Positions 7,215 to 15,301 of a DNA stretch of 35,504 nucleotides are shown piece after piece. The stretch comes from Motilimonas pumila (lineage in GTDB: Bacteria; Pseudomonadota; Gammaproteobacteria; Enterobacterales; CBDFNC01). Location: the NCBI RefSeq assembly GCF_003596335.1, contig NZ_QZCH01000033.1, positions 1-35,504 on the forward strand, read 5' to 3'. Positions within the stretch are counted from its first letter, which is position 1, and every line of letters starts with the position of its first letter. The notes beneath the pieces were generated by a model, which was given only the letters and a program-made list of their open reading frames with translations, did not search any database and was not told the origin of the DNA. The position numbers and the translations under genes were made by a program.

Positions 7215-8917
7215 TGTTTTATATATTTTTGAAAACGAAGAAGGGTAATGTTGTAGGAGATTTCCCTTGTGTTAATGACGATTGTATCGTGGGTAAAGAT
7301 AACCAATGCTTAGTTGTACTTCGAGGTTGGGGCGTAGCAGCAAAGCACGCTAGGATTTACAAATCAGAACATTCACTATTTATTCAAGATTTAACCAATA
7401 AAAGTAGCATTAAGGTTAATGGTAAAGCAGTGAATGACTATGGCCCAATAGATGAATCCGATTTAATTTCTATTGGTGGATATGTCTTTACACTATTAGA
7501 TAAAGATGCAGACAGTGCTATTGCAAGTGAAAATACAGATATAACCGTACAAAAACCAGTCAAAAATGTTGATTTAGACAAGGCAGATTCTACTGTTAAA
7601 AAAAATGAGGAAGTTAGCAATATTCTTGCTAAGGAACTGAATCATTGGAGGAGCTATGTTCATCGTGAACTCTTTTCGCAAATAGATTTACGGCGAATCA
7701 ATATTGACGAAATGAATGATGATGAGTTGAGGATTAATACTCAACAATGGATTGATGATATTATTTCTTCATCTAATGCAATTCCGGATACCATAGATAA
7801 GTCTTTACTTGCGAAACAGGTGTTAAACGAAGCTATTGGTTTAGGGCCTCTTGAAGAGTTACTCGCGGATAAAGATGTCAGTGAAGTAATGGTAAATTGC
7901 TTTGATGAGATTTTTTTTGAGAAACTGGGTGTGTTAGAGAAATCACCTATTACTTTTACTAATGATAAAGCAGTCCTTTCTGCAATTGAGAGAATCGTTT
8001 CACCTATTGGCCGTAGAATTGATGAATCCTCACCTATGGTTGATGCTCGTTTAAAAGACGGCTCTAGGGTAAATGCTGTTATTCCGCCTTTAGCACTAAA
8101 AGGCCCCTCTATAACGATTCGAAAATTTATGGCTGAAAGGTTAGTCGCGGAAGACTTAGTTAGGTTTAACTCTATTGACCAGAGGATGGCAGACTTTCTA
8201 AAGCTTATTGTTTTACAGAAAAACAATATCGTAATATCCGGTGGTACTGGCTCAGGAAAAACAACTTTACTTAACGTTCTTTCTAATTATATTCCTGATA
8301 ACGAAAGAATCGTAACTGTAGAAGACGCCGCAGAATTGAAGCTATATCAACCTAATCTTGTAAACCTCGAAGCTCGACCAGCAAACCAAGAAGGTACTGG
8401 GGCTATTCCAATTAGAGACCTGGTGAAAAACTGTTTACGGATGAGACCTGATCGAATTGTTGTGGGAGAGTGTCGTGGCGGGGAAGCATTAGATATGCTT
8501 CAAGCAATGAATACAGGTCATGATGGTTCTCTTACTACTACGCATGCGAATAGCCCTAGAGATTGTGTTTCGAGAATTGAAGTCATGGTTATGATGTCGG
8601 GAATGGATTTACCTGTTCAAGCAATACGTGAACAGATTGGGTCTGCTGTAAATTTTATTGTACAACAAACCCGTTTTTCTTGTGGAACTCGAAAGGTTAC
8701 TTCCATAGCTGAAGTCAGTGGCATTGAGAATGGAAGGTTGCAATTAGGTGAAATTTTTAAATTTAATCAAACTGGCTATGACTCTAATGGCAAAGTGGTT
8801 GGAAACTTCATTGCAACTGGTTTGATCCCTGACTTTTGTGAAAATATGAACAAGCGAGGCCTATCTGTTGATTTGAGTCTATTCAGAGAGAGTGTTACTG
8901 ATGATAGTTTATCTTAG
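7214..8917 (+). CDS. tadA: FHA domain fused to Tad ATPase TadA/CpaF
   Basis: This 567-aa cytoplasmic ATPase powers pilus assembly. Residues about 20-95 form an FHA-like fold (IVGKDNQC, KHARIY, LFIQDLTNKSSIKVNGKAV, LISIGGYVFTLL). A polar linker follows (about 96-140). The secretion-ATPase region has Walker A GGTGSGKTT (343-351), the Asp box VEDAAEL (369-375), RMRPDRIVVGECRGGEALDM (Walker B region), and the His box TTTHANSPRD. Typical TadA proteins are about 420-460 residues, so the extra length is the FHA part. In that FHA the usual phosphothreonine-binding Arg and Ser positions read Lys28 and Ala42, so phosphopeptide binding may be lost. The TAATG junction couples it to the secretin gene. Confidence 0.93.
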   Translation: MFYIFLKTKKGNVVGDFPCVNDDCIVGKDNQCLVVLRGWGVAAKHARIYKSEHSLFIQDLTNKSSIKVNGKAVNDYGPIDESDLISIGGYVFTLLDKDADSAIASENTDITVQKPVKNVDLDKADSTVKKNEEVSNILAKELNHWRSYVHRELFSQIDLRRINIDEMNDDELRINTQQWIDDIISSSNAIPDTIDKSLLAKQVLNEAIGLGPLEELLADKDVSEVMVNCFDEIFFEKLGVLEKSPITFTNDKAVLSAIERIVSPIGRRIDESSPMVDARLKDGSRVNAVIPPLALKGPSITIRKFMAERLVAEDLVRFNSIDQRMADFLKLIVLQKNNIVISGGTGSGKTTLLNVLSNYIPDNERIVTVEDAAELKLYQPNLVNLEARPANQEGTGAIPIRDLVKNCLRMRPDRIVVGECRGGEALDMLQAMNTGHDGSLTTTHANSPRDCVSRIEVMVMMSGMDLPVQAIREQIGSAVNFIVQQTRFSCGTRKVTSIAEVSGIENGRLQLGEIFKFNQTGYDSNGKVVGNFIATGLIPDFCENMNKRGLSVDLSLFRESVTDDSLS

Positions 8918-9746
8918 TTTAGCTATAGCCCTTTTATCAATAGTTCTGTTCTATTTTATAGGGCAGTTTATGATGCAAGGGGCATCTCGATATACAGACT
9001 CGGTTCAGTCTCATGCAAATTCCAGTTTGGCCGATATGTTCCTGTTTATCGAACCCAAGAAGTTAGTAAAAATAAATTTAGCCGTTGTTGCCATAGCTAT
9101 AATCATTACATACTTTATCTCAGGAAATATCATTTTTTGCTTGCTTGTTGCAGTTAGCGTATTCTTTGCTCCTAAATTTGTCTATGCCTACCTAATAAAG
9201 AGAAGAAGAAAACAGTTTATAATTCAAATGCCTGATGCATTGCAAACTCTTGCTAATACGGTTAAATCTGGAAGCAGCTTAGCAATGGCATTAGAGAGTT
9301 TATCTAAAGAGCAAAGTCCCCCATTATCCCAAGAGCTCGGCCTTTTGTTACGAGAGATTCGGCTGGGTGTTGAATTTGATGAAGCATTTATGAATCTTGA
9401 GAAAAGAATGCCAGTTCAAGAAGTAAGCCTTTTTGTTTCTGCGGTTCTTATCTCTAAAGAGATTGGTGGTAATTTATCAGAGATTCTGTATACGCTAGCG
9501 AGCACCTTAAGGCGAAAAATCGAAATGGAAGGCAAGATCGATGCATTAACATCGCAAGGCAAGCTTCAAGGTGTTGTGATGACTGCCTTGCCAGTATTTA
9601 TTGTTACGGCTCTTTATCATATTGAACCTGAAGCTATGTCGCATCTTTTTTCAAATCCTATCGGTTGGGCTGTTCTTGCAGTTAGTTTTCTTATGTTAAT
9701 GTGCGGTTATATTGTGATTAAAAAAATTGTAAATATAGATGTTTAA
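8901..9746 (+). CDS. tadB: Tad inner-membrane platform protein TadB
   Basis: The 281-aa protein has membrane helices near residues 2-22, 56-75 and 78-97. The T2SSF (GspF-like) domain has MPDALQTLANTVKSGSSLAM and VLISKEIGGNLSEILYTLAS, and two more helices stand at the C-terminus (TALPVFIVTALY; IGWAVLAVSFLMLM). TadB and TadC form the inner-membrane platform that TadA acts on. A GTG at 8892 is also possible. I prefer the ATG at 8901 because it gives a normal membrane start and has GAGAG about 9 nt upstream. It overlaps the tadA end by 17 nt. Confidence 0.92.
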   Translation: MIVYLSLAIALLSIVLFYFIGQFMMQGASRYTDSVQSHANSSLADMFLFIEPKKLVKINLAVVAIAIIITYFISGNIIFCLLVAVSVFFAPKFVYAYLIKRRRKQFIIQMPDALQTLANTVKSGSSLAMALESLSKEQSPPLSQELGLLLREIRLGVEFDEAFMNLEKRMPVQEVSLFVSAVLISKEIGGNLSEILYTLASTLRRKIEMEGKIDALTSQGKLQGVVMTALPVFIVTALYHIEPEAMSHLFSNPIGWAVLAVSFLMLMCGYIVIKKIVNIDV

Positions 9747-9748
9747 AT

Positions 9749-10621
9749 ATGAGTACTGAAATAATTATACTAAGTTGTTTGTTGACTTTGGTTGTTGTGT
9801 TGTTTTTCTATTCAATAAAAAGAATATCAGACGATACTCCTGAGGATAATCGTGAATTTTTAGATCCTTTACCTAAAGCACTCAAGCCCATTTGGCCATT
9901 AGTTAGAGTGGTTGCTCACCTCGTTGGTGAGCGCTTACCTGTTGATGATTTAGAAACTTACTCTAGGATGCTAAGAAGGTCAGGGCTTGACTTTTTGTTC
10001 ACTCCAGAGCAGTTTTTTTCTTTGCAAATGTTATCTTCAATCTGTTTTTCAATAATTTGTTGGCTTTGTCTGCTTATGTTAGATGCTGAAGGTGCACTGC
10101 CTATTGTATTCGCAGGTTTTTTTGGCTGGGTTTTTCCACGTATATCTTTAGGAGATATACGGAAAAAACGGGAACAACAAATCATAAGACACCTCCCTGT
10201 ATATCTTGATTTTATTGTAATGTCTGTTGAGGCTGGCTTGAATTTATCTGGAGGCATTACCCAAGCAGTTAAAAAGGGCCCTTCTGGCCCGTTGAAATTC
10301 GAGTTTAGGCGTGTTTTGAGAGATATCAAAGCGGGAAAACCGAAATTAGAATCGTTACGTGAAATGGAAGTTAGGTTAAACATTAAAGAAATTACAAACT
10401 TAGTTAATTCTTTAATCCAAGCTGAACGTTCTGGTTCAAGTATGGGTGAAACCTTACGTATACAAGCAGAGCAACGCAGAGTTGAGCGCTTTCAACGAGC
10501 AGAAAAACTTGCTCTACAAGCTCCAGTTAAATTGATTTTTCCTCTTATTGCATTTGTTTTTCCTGTTACATTTGCTGTACTTGCCTTCCCGATTGCGATG
10601 AAACTTCTGTATGAAATGTGA
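9749..10621 (+). CDS. tadC: Tad inner-membrane platform protein TadC
   Basis: The 290-aa partner of TadB has an N-terminal membrane helix (residues 5-23). A central pair of helices follows (SSICFSIICWLCLLMLDAEG; ALPIVFAGFFGWVFP). The T2SSF domain has LPVYLDFIVMSVEAGLNLSG and SLIQAERSGSSMGETLRIQA, and then a C-terminal helix pair (KLIFPLIAFVFPVTFAVLAF). The EAG/ERSGS motifs are typical for TadC. It starts 2 nt after tadB ends and overlaps the DUF192 gene by 11 nt. Confidence 0.92.
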   Translation: MSTEIIILSCLLTLVVVLFFYSIKRISDDTPEDNREFLDPLPKALKPIWPLVRVVAHLVGERLPVDDLETYSRMLRRSGLDFLFTPEQFFSLQMLSSICFSIICWLCLLMLDAEGALPIVFAGFFGWVFPRISLGDIRKKREQQIIRHLPVYLDFIVMSVEAGLNLSGGITQAVKKGPSGPLKFEFRRVLRDIKAGKPKLESLREMEVRLNIKEITNLVNSLIQAERSGSSMGETLRIQAEQRRVERFQRAEKLALQAPVKLIFPLIAFVFPVTFAVLAFPIAMKLLYEM

Positions 10622-10979
10622 TTTTCATAGTTTATCTTTAAAGCACATAAGTAATGGGCGTAAGAGGGTATTGCCATTTCAGGTTTTAATTGCAGATTCC
10701 TTTTTGAAAAGACTAAAAGGACTTTTGTTTCTCTCTTGCTTAAAAGGTAATCAGTGTGCATTTATATCGCCTTGTAATTCTGTTCATACATTCTTTATGC
10801 AATTTGAGATTGATGTTGTCTTCTTAGATAAGAGCTTTAAGGTTGTTAAAATAATCCAGTCGATGAAAAGGTCTCGTATCTCAACTGCTTTATCGGCAAC
10901 CTATGTACTTGAGTTTAAGTCTGGTTTTTTGAAAGAAAATGAAATTTTAATTGATGATTTACTGGAGTTGATACGATGA
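10611..10979 (+). CDS. DUF192 family protein in the Tad operon
   Basis: The 122-aa protein matches the DUF192 pattern: RLKGLLFLSCLKGNQCAFIS, then SVHTFFMQFEIDVVFLDKSF, where family members show a 'WM..T.ipLD..FlD' motif, then VKIIQSM and a C-terminal FLKENEIL. DUF192 proteins are small beta-rich proteins with no settled biochemical role, usually secreted. This copy has no signal peptide. It overlaps tadC by 11 nt and the TPR lipoprotein by 4 nt (ATGA), so it is firmly inside the operon. DUF192 genes do occur beside tad genes in other bacteria as I recall; a pilus-related role is inference. Confidence 0.75.
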   Translation: MKCDFHSLSLKHISNGRKRVLPFQVLIADSFLKRLKGLLFLSCLKGNQCAFISPCNSVHTFFMQFEIDVVFLDKSFKVVKIIQSMKRSRISTALSATYVLEFKSGFLKENEILIDDLLELIR

Positions 10980-11434
10980 GTTTTTTGAAGTTTTTTTCAG
11001 CTTGTTTTATAAGTTTTATTCTTATGTCTTGCACGACTCATGTTGAGGTTCATAGCCAACTTAACGAGAATGTTGATAAAGAGGTGTTTAAAAAATTACA
11101 ACGTGCTGATTCGTTATACTCGGACGGGCGTTTAGCGGACGCGGAAGCTGCATACCTTTCGATTGTTAAAAAATATAAAAACTACGGCTATGCTTGGTTT
11201 AAGTTAGGTAATATTTATATTCGAACAAAACAGTACAATGCAGCAGTTTTAAGTTATGAAAAAGCTGTTAAATCCGAGCCTGATAATTATAAGGCATGGA
11301 ATAATTTAGCTTTAGCTAGAACTAAGCAAGCAATTTCTGTTATTGAAGAAGCTGAAGAAGTTTTTCCAGCAGGAACACCAGAGCACTCATCGCTACAGGC
11401 TTTTAAAAGAGTTTTATTGAATGCTTCGCGATAA
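10976..11434 (+). CDS. tadD: TPR lipoprotein, TadD-like
   Basis: This 152-aa protein has a lipoprotein signal peptide with lipobox LMSC (Cys19). About two and a half tetratricopeptide repeats follow (LQRADSLYSDGRLADAEAAY; YAWFKLGNIYIRTKQYNAAV; PDNYKAWNNLALARTKQ). TadD proteins are TPR lipoproteins thought to act as pilotin or assembly factor for the RcpA secretin. This one is shorter than many TadD (about 200-250 aa). Its start lies within the stop of the DUF192 gene (ATGA), and its end overlaps tadE by 14 nt. Confidence 0.82.
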   Translation: MSFLKFFSACFISFILMSCTTHVEVHSQLNENVDKEVFKKLQRADSLYSDGRLADAEAAYLSIVKKYKNYGYAWFKLGNIYIRTKQYNAAVLSYEKAVKSEPDNYKAWNNLALARTKQAISVIEEAEEVFPAGTPEHSSLQAFKRVLLNASR

Positions 11435-12134
11435 AAAGCAATGGCATTATAAAATGCAATCAGGGCAAGCTTTGGTAGAGACTCTTATAGTTATGCCTCT
11501 CGCCGCTATGCTTATTTTTGCAACAATTGAACTATCTTATGCTTATAGAGCCAAGTCGACTTTAAATATGGCGACTTTTGAAGCTGTGAGAGCAGGAGCT
11601 TTAAGTAATGCTGATAAGCAAAAAATGCTTGATGCGTTGAGCTCAGGCTTGGTGCCCTTACACATTAAAAAAGATACTAGCTACCTTGGAATCGCTCTTG
11701 CCAAGCAAAAAACACGGCTTTATCTCTCTACGATGGCAAGCTTGGATATTCTAAGCCCAACAAAATCAATGTTTAATAAATTCTCGGAAGAGTACTTCGA
11801 TTTAGACTTAGGAAGGGTTGTGAAAGCTATTCCGAATGACAACTTAAACTGGCGCTCTTCTCAACTTTTTGATGTTCAGTTAGATGGAGAGCTAAAGAAA
11901 GTTAATATCCAGGATGCTAACATCCTTAAAATAAAAGTTAGATATTGTCACCCCTTAATTGTCCCAGTTTTAGATAAGCTAATAGCTACAACTATCGCTA
12001 CCTTTACTCTTGATTCATTGGCCGCACAGTGCAACGCTAGTGGAGGTTTATTGTCTGGTTCACGTTATATAGTTCTAGAATCTACCGCATTGATAAGAAT
12101 GCAAAGCCCTATTTTCAGTGCAGGATTGAAATGA
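11421..12134 (+). CDS. tadE: TadE-family pseudopilin
   Basis: The 237-aa product has a basic leader and SGQALVETLIVMPLAAMLIF: cleavage after Gly15 leaves QALVE with Glu at +5. A helix and the TadE signature IELSYAYRAKSTLNMATFEAVRAGAL follow, which is the family's best conserved segment. The periplasmic remainder has one cysteine pair candidate (RYCHP; AAQCNAS). An internal ATG at 11454 would leave only MQSG as leader; the longer start keeps a basic leader and has AAGAG 9 nt upstream. It sits one base before the last gene of the operon. Confidence 0.88.
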   Translation: MLRDKKQWHYKMQSGQALVETLIVMPLAAMLIFATIELSYAYRAKSTLNMATFEAVRAGALSNADKQKMLDALSSGLVPLHIKKDTSYLGIALAKQKTRLYLSTMASLDILSPTKSMFNKFSEEYFDLDLGRVVKAIPNDNLNWRSSQLFDVQLDGELKKVNIQDANILKIKVRYCHPLIVPVLDKLIATTIATFTLDSLAAQCNASGGLLSGSRYIVLESTALIRMQSPIFSAGLK

Positions 12135-12135
12135 T

Positions 12136-13065
12136 ATGAAAATAAAAATGTTAAGAGTCTTATTGTTAACTTCGTTACTTTTTGGTCAAGCTTATGCCGA
12201 AGAAGTACCTATCCTTTTACCTAATAATTCATCCCTACAGTTTTCTTCTTACCATAAGAATTTTGATATAGTCGAAATCGTTGCTGGTGCTGTTGAAGAC
12301 GTTACATCAGACGATAGCAAAGATTTAGTTTTTAAAGCACAAAAAACGATACAGGTGGAAGGAAAAGTTGACGCTTATACATATGATTTCTCCAGCGAGT
12401 ACACTTCTGTTGAGTTAGTTTTCAAACAGAAAGAGTATATCGCTTCAATGGGATATGAGATTGTTTACGAGTGTGAAAGAGTATCTTGTGGTTCGCCGAT
12501 GGGGTGGAAATTATACCTCTCTGAACACATCTTCGGCAATCAAAATGAACAATATTATTTTTTAGCAAGGAAGAATAATAAAGAAGGTGAGGTTGGTACT
12601 TATTTATCTTTTTATATTAACACAATATCAGGATCTCCCCGTGTTGATATTATGAAAGTAGACGGAAGGTTTGCTAACTTATTTAAGGACAGAAATGAAA
12701 AAATCTCAACTGAGATTCTCAATACTGGAACTTATGTTATTCCGAATGTCTTTTTCTCTTCCTCTTCAGCTGAATTAAATACTGACAGCAAGAAAGTGTT
12801 GAAAGAAGTTGCTGATTTCCTCATTGAGAATAAAAGTCAGAATTTCTATATAGTTGGTCATTCTGACTCGGACGGTGATCAGCAAGATAACCTTAAGTTA
12901 TCACAAAAAAGAGCCAAAGCTGTATACGCTGAACTTGTAAAGGTCTACAACGTGCAAAAAAGTCAATTGCAATTCTATGGTGTTGGTGAATTGCAACCTT
13001 ATTCAGAAAATAGAACTGAGGTTGGAAAAAGCAGGAATAGACGTGTAGAATTAGTTGCAAACTGA
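12136..13065 (+). CDS. DUF4892-OmpA fusion protein, last gene of the Tad operon
   Basis: The 309-aa protein has a signal peptide (cleavage near AYA-EEVP). An N-terminal domain (about 25-190) carries the DUF4892-like pattern of a Cys pair in YECERVSCGSPMGWKL, then FGNQNEQYYFLARK and YLSFYI. A C-terminal OmpA-type peptidoglycan-binding domain (about 205-305) has NVFFSSSSAELN, IVGHSDSDGDQQDNLKLSQ, KRAKAVYAEL and SRNRRVEL. The OmpA domain would anchor the machine to the cell wall. Classical Tad loci use CpaD/RcpB or an OmpA-like TadG part for such contact; this gene may do that job here. It starts 1 nt after tadE ends. Confidence 0.85.
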   Translation: MKIKMLRVLLLTSLLFGQAYAEEVPILLPNNSSLQFSSYHKNFDIVEIVAGAVEDVTSDDSKDLVFKAQKTIQVEGKVDAYTYDFSSEYTSVELVFKQKEYIASMGYEIVYECERVSCGSPMGWKLYLSEHIFGNQNEQYYFLARKNNKEGEVGTYLSFYINTISGSPRVDIMKVDGRFANLFKDRNEKISTEILNTGTYVIPNVFFSSSSAELNTDSKKVLKEVADFLIENKSQNFYIVGHSDSDGDQQDNLKLSQKRAKAVYAELVKVYNVQKSQLQFYGVGELQPYSENRTEVGKSRNRRVELVAN

Positions 13066-13333
13066 GTGTGTAATTCTGCAGTGAAAAGTAGGATTTGCGC
13101 GGCGAATTGTTTTAGCCTTTAACTGAAATATTCAACGCGCGGAATTTTTGCTTTATTACGTCCCTCCATTTTGATAAAAGCATAGGTTTTTACCAAAGTT
13201 ATAGCTTTTTAAAATTCCAATATGAATTAAAAATACCCTCGTTAATTACTGTATCTTTTATAGCCTGTATGTATATTTAAGGCCGTCTCGAATGGGGCTG
13301 ACAGTATCAAGAAATATTAAAATAGGAATAGCA

Positions 13334-14089
13334 ATGAAATACTTTTTTTTTCAATCTTTATTAGCTGCGTCAGTATTAGTATCTGGTCAAACATTGGCTG
13401 CGTCAGGTCAAGCTGAGTGGGGTTACAGTGGCGAAACAGGTGCGTCTCACTGGGGGCAACTGGATCCAAAGTTTGCCACTTGTAGTGCGGGTAAGAATCA
13501 GTCGCCAATTGACATTAAAGATGCAGTTGAAGCAGAGCTTAAACCTCTAAAACTGGCATATACTTCGGCGCCAAATGAAATCGTAAACAATGGTCATACG
13601 GTTCAAGTGAACATTGCAGCGGGCAGCAAACTCTTGGTTGATGGCAAAGAGTTTGAACTTAAGCAGTACCATTTCCATACTCCAAGTGAGAACAAGGTAA
13701 GCGGTAAAGCGTACCCATTTGAAGTGCACCTTGTTCACGCTGACGCGCAAGGCAACTTAGCGGTCGTGGGCGTATTTTTTGAGTACGGTGAAAGCAATAA
13801 AACGCTAGCCGCGTTATGGCAACAGCTGCCAACGCAAGCAGGCGAGAGCTTCCCTCTGAAAGACGTAGCGGTTAATGTGGCCGATATTCTTCCTGCGGAA
13901 CAAGATTACTACCGTTTCACTGGCTCTTTAACGACACCGCCTTGTTCTGAAGGCGTTCGTTGGTTTGTGATGCAACAGCCCGTCAGCGCATCTAAGCAAC
14001 AAGTGGCAGACTTCTTGGCCGCGGTGAAACATGAAAATGCGCGCCCAGTGCAGCACATTAATGCTCGCCAAGTGATTAAGAATGACTAA
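13334..14089 (+). CDS. Periplasmic alpha-carbonic anhydrase
   Basis: The 251-aa enzyme hydrates CO2 to bicarbonate. A signal peptide (cleavage near TLAA-SG, residue 23) sends it to the periplasm. All active-site parts are visible: zinc ligands His113 and His115 (QYHFHTPSEN) and His132 (VHLVH), proton-shuttle His88 (NNGHTV), and the Thr-containing loop SLTTPPCSEGV. Cys50 and Cys204 are the conserved disulfide pair. The frame is open to 13292, but the ATG at 13334 has AGGA 6 nt upstream and gives a normal signal peptide. Base composition rises in GC relative to the Tad operon before it. A strong terminator follows. Confidence 0.95.
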   Translation: MKYFFFQSLLAASVLVSGQTLAASGQAEWGYSGETGASHWGQLDPKFATCSAGKNQSPIDIKDAVEAELKPLKLAYTSAPNEIVNNGHTVQVNIAAGSKLLVDGKEFELKQYHFHTPSENKVSGKAYPFEVHLVHADAQGNLAVVGVFFEYGESNKTLAALWQQLPTQAGESFPLKDVAVNVADILPAEQDYYRFTGSLTTPPCSEGVRWFVMQQPVSASKQQVADFLAAVKHENARPVQHINARQVIKND

Positions 14090-14110
14090 GTGCTATCTTT
14101 GAAGTAAATA

Positions 14111-14145
14111 AAAACGCCTTGGCAGATGCCAAGGCGTTTTTATAT
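14111..14145. terminator. Bidirectional intrinsic terminator
   Basis: A perfect 14-bp stem (AAAACGCCTTGGCA, 14111-14124; TGCCAAGGCGTTTT, 14127-14140) with a 2-nt apparent loop lies between the convergent carbonic anhydrase and DUF2860 genes. T-tracts on the plus strand and, in mirror image, on the minus strand let it end both transcripts. Confidence 0.93.
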
Positions 14146-14169
14146 CTTGCGGTTTTAATCAAGTAACAA

Positions 14170-15180
14170 CTAGAAGCTATAAGCAAGACCCATGGCTACG
14201 CTGTAGTTGCTTTTCTCGTAGAAAGTAATGTTTGAGCTACTATCAATCGCTGCGCCCAATAAAGTAAAGCTGGCGTTGTCCCAGTTGAAAGGTCGGTCAT
14301 AAATATACAAGGCGAAAGCGCCGTACTTGTCGTCTTTTTGGGTTTTATTAAATACCGGGTTATTGGCGTCGTATTTAGCGTGTGCGTAATACAAGTTACC
14401 GGTAACACGATGGCGACCAGACACCTTAGTTAAGGTGAGTCGCACCCCGTATTCGTCGTAGGCCATCGCATCCCCTTTGGCATCTCCCAAGGTGTAGTTT
14501 ATCGACGGCTGAAAGAATAACCCTTTTCCAATCGGCATAAACATTTCACCGGTAAAGCGGTGTAGGTCTGCGTCGCGCACTAAGGATTGTTGCTGATTGA
14601 GTGATAAGCCTAAACTGCTGCCACTGGTTTCGTCATCAATCTCATTTTTGGCGTAGCCGTACTTAAAGGTAAATGGACTGCCAAGGATCTGTTTTAATTC
14701 TAAGCGGGCACCTTGTGACGTTTGGTCTGTTTTTTTACGATCAGCACCCGTTAAGTAAGGGTCTTCCCAAGTTTCCGAAAAGCCAGGCAGCTCTGGAAAG
14801 TACGCCATGGTTAGCTGAGTTTTATTGGCAAACTGGTGGGTAAAGCCAAGTTCAAGTTGAAACTGACCTTGGGAAACGTTTTCTAAGCTGTTACCTAAGA
14901 AAAACTGGGTTTTTTTACTGTCTAAAGTGTAAGACAACCTGGCTAAAGGAAAAACGATGGCCTCGTTTAAAGTTTCACCGCTGTTTTGTAAATCTTTGGT
15001 CTGTTTGTTGTCACTGTCGGTGCTAAATTGAGATTGCTTAGAGCTGTAACCAGCATTCACGTTGATAGTGAAGCCAAAACCAGGTTCGTCGGCAAGAGGT
15101 CTGGCCTGAGTGGTGCTGCTCAATAATGCGCAAGCAAGGGCTGAAAAACGGAAAACGGAACCACTCTTAATGTTAAGCAT
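14170..15180 (-). CDS. DUF2860 family outer-membrane protein
   Basis: The 336-aa protein has a signal peptide (cleavage near TTQA-RPLADEPGF). The beta-barrel look continues to the end, with alternating hydrophobic residues, many Gly/Asn turns and a C-terminal Phe (SVAMGLAYSF). The opening GFGFTINVNAGYSSKQSQF and the middle match what I recall of DUF2860 proteins in Vibrio and Shewanella. The function of the family is unknown; it is presumably a porin-like or structural outer-membrane barrel. AAAGGA precedes the ATG. It lies 121 bp downstream of the PutA C-terminal gene on the same strand, but no operon link is obvious. Confidence 0.8.
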   Translation of the reverse strand: MLNIKSGSVFRFSALACALLSSTTQARPLADEPGFGFTINVNAGYSSKQSQFSTDSDNKQTKDLQNSGETLNEAIVFPLARLSYTLDSKKTQFFLGNSLENVSQGQFQLELGFTHQFANKTQLTMAYFPELPGFSETWEDPYLTGADRKKTDQTSQGARLELKQILGSPFTFKYGYAKNEIDDETSGSSLGLSLNQQQSLVRDADLHRFTGEMFMPIGKGLFFQPSINYTLGDAKGDAMAYDEYGVRLTLTKVSGRHRVTGNLYYAHAKYDANNPVFNKTQKDDKYGAFALYIYDRPFNWDNASFTLLGAAIDSSSNITFYEKSNYSVAMGLAYSF

Positions 15181-15301
15181 TTTATTTCCTTTAAAGTATT
15201 AAATCCTAAGTTGTTGTACGCAGTTAATGCCAGTTAGATCATTTTGGCAATCGTTTTTATAGATTTTTTCTTCTCAATCCCGCTTTCATCAAGGCTGTTT
15301 T

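Noticed and set aside
13066..13333. Possible terminator or structured RNA between the Tad operon and carbonic anhydrase
   Set aside because: GCGCG-rich pieces near 13097 and 13135 do not form a convincing stem followed by a T-tract.
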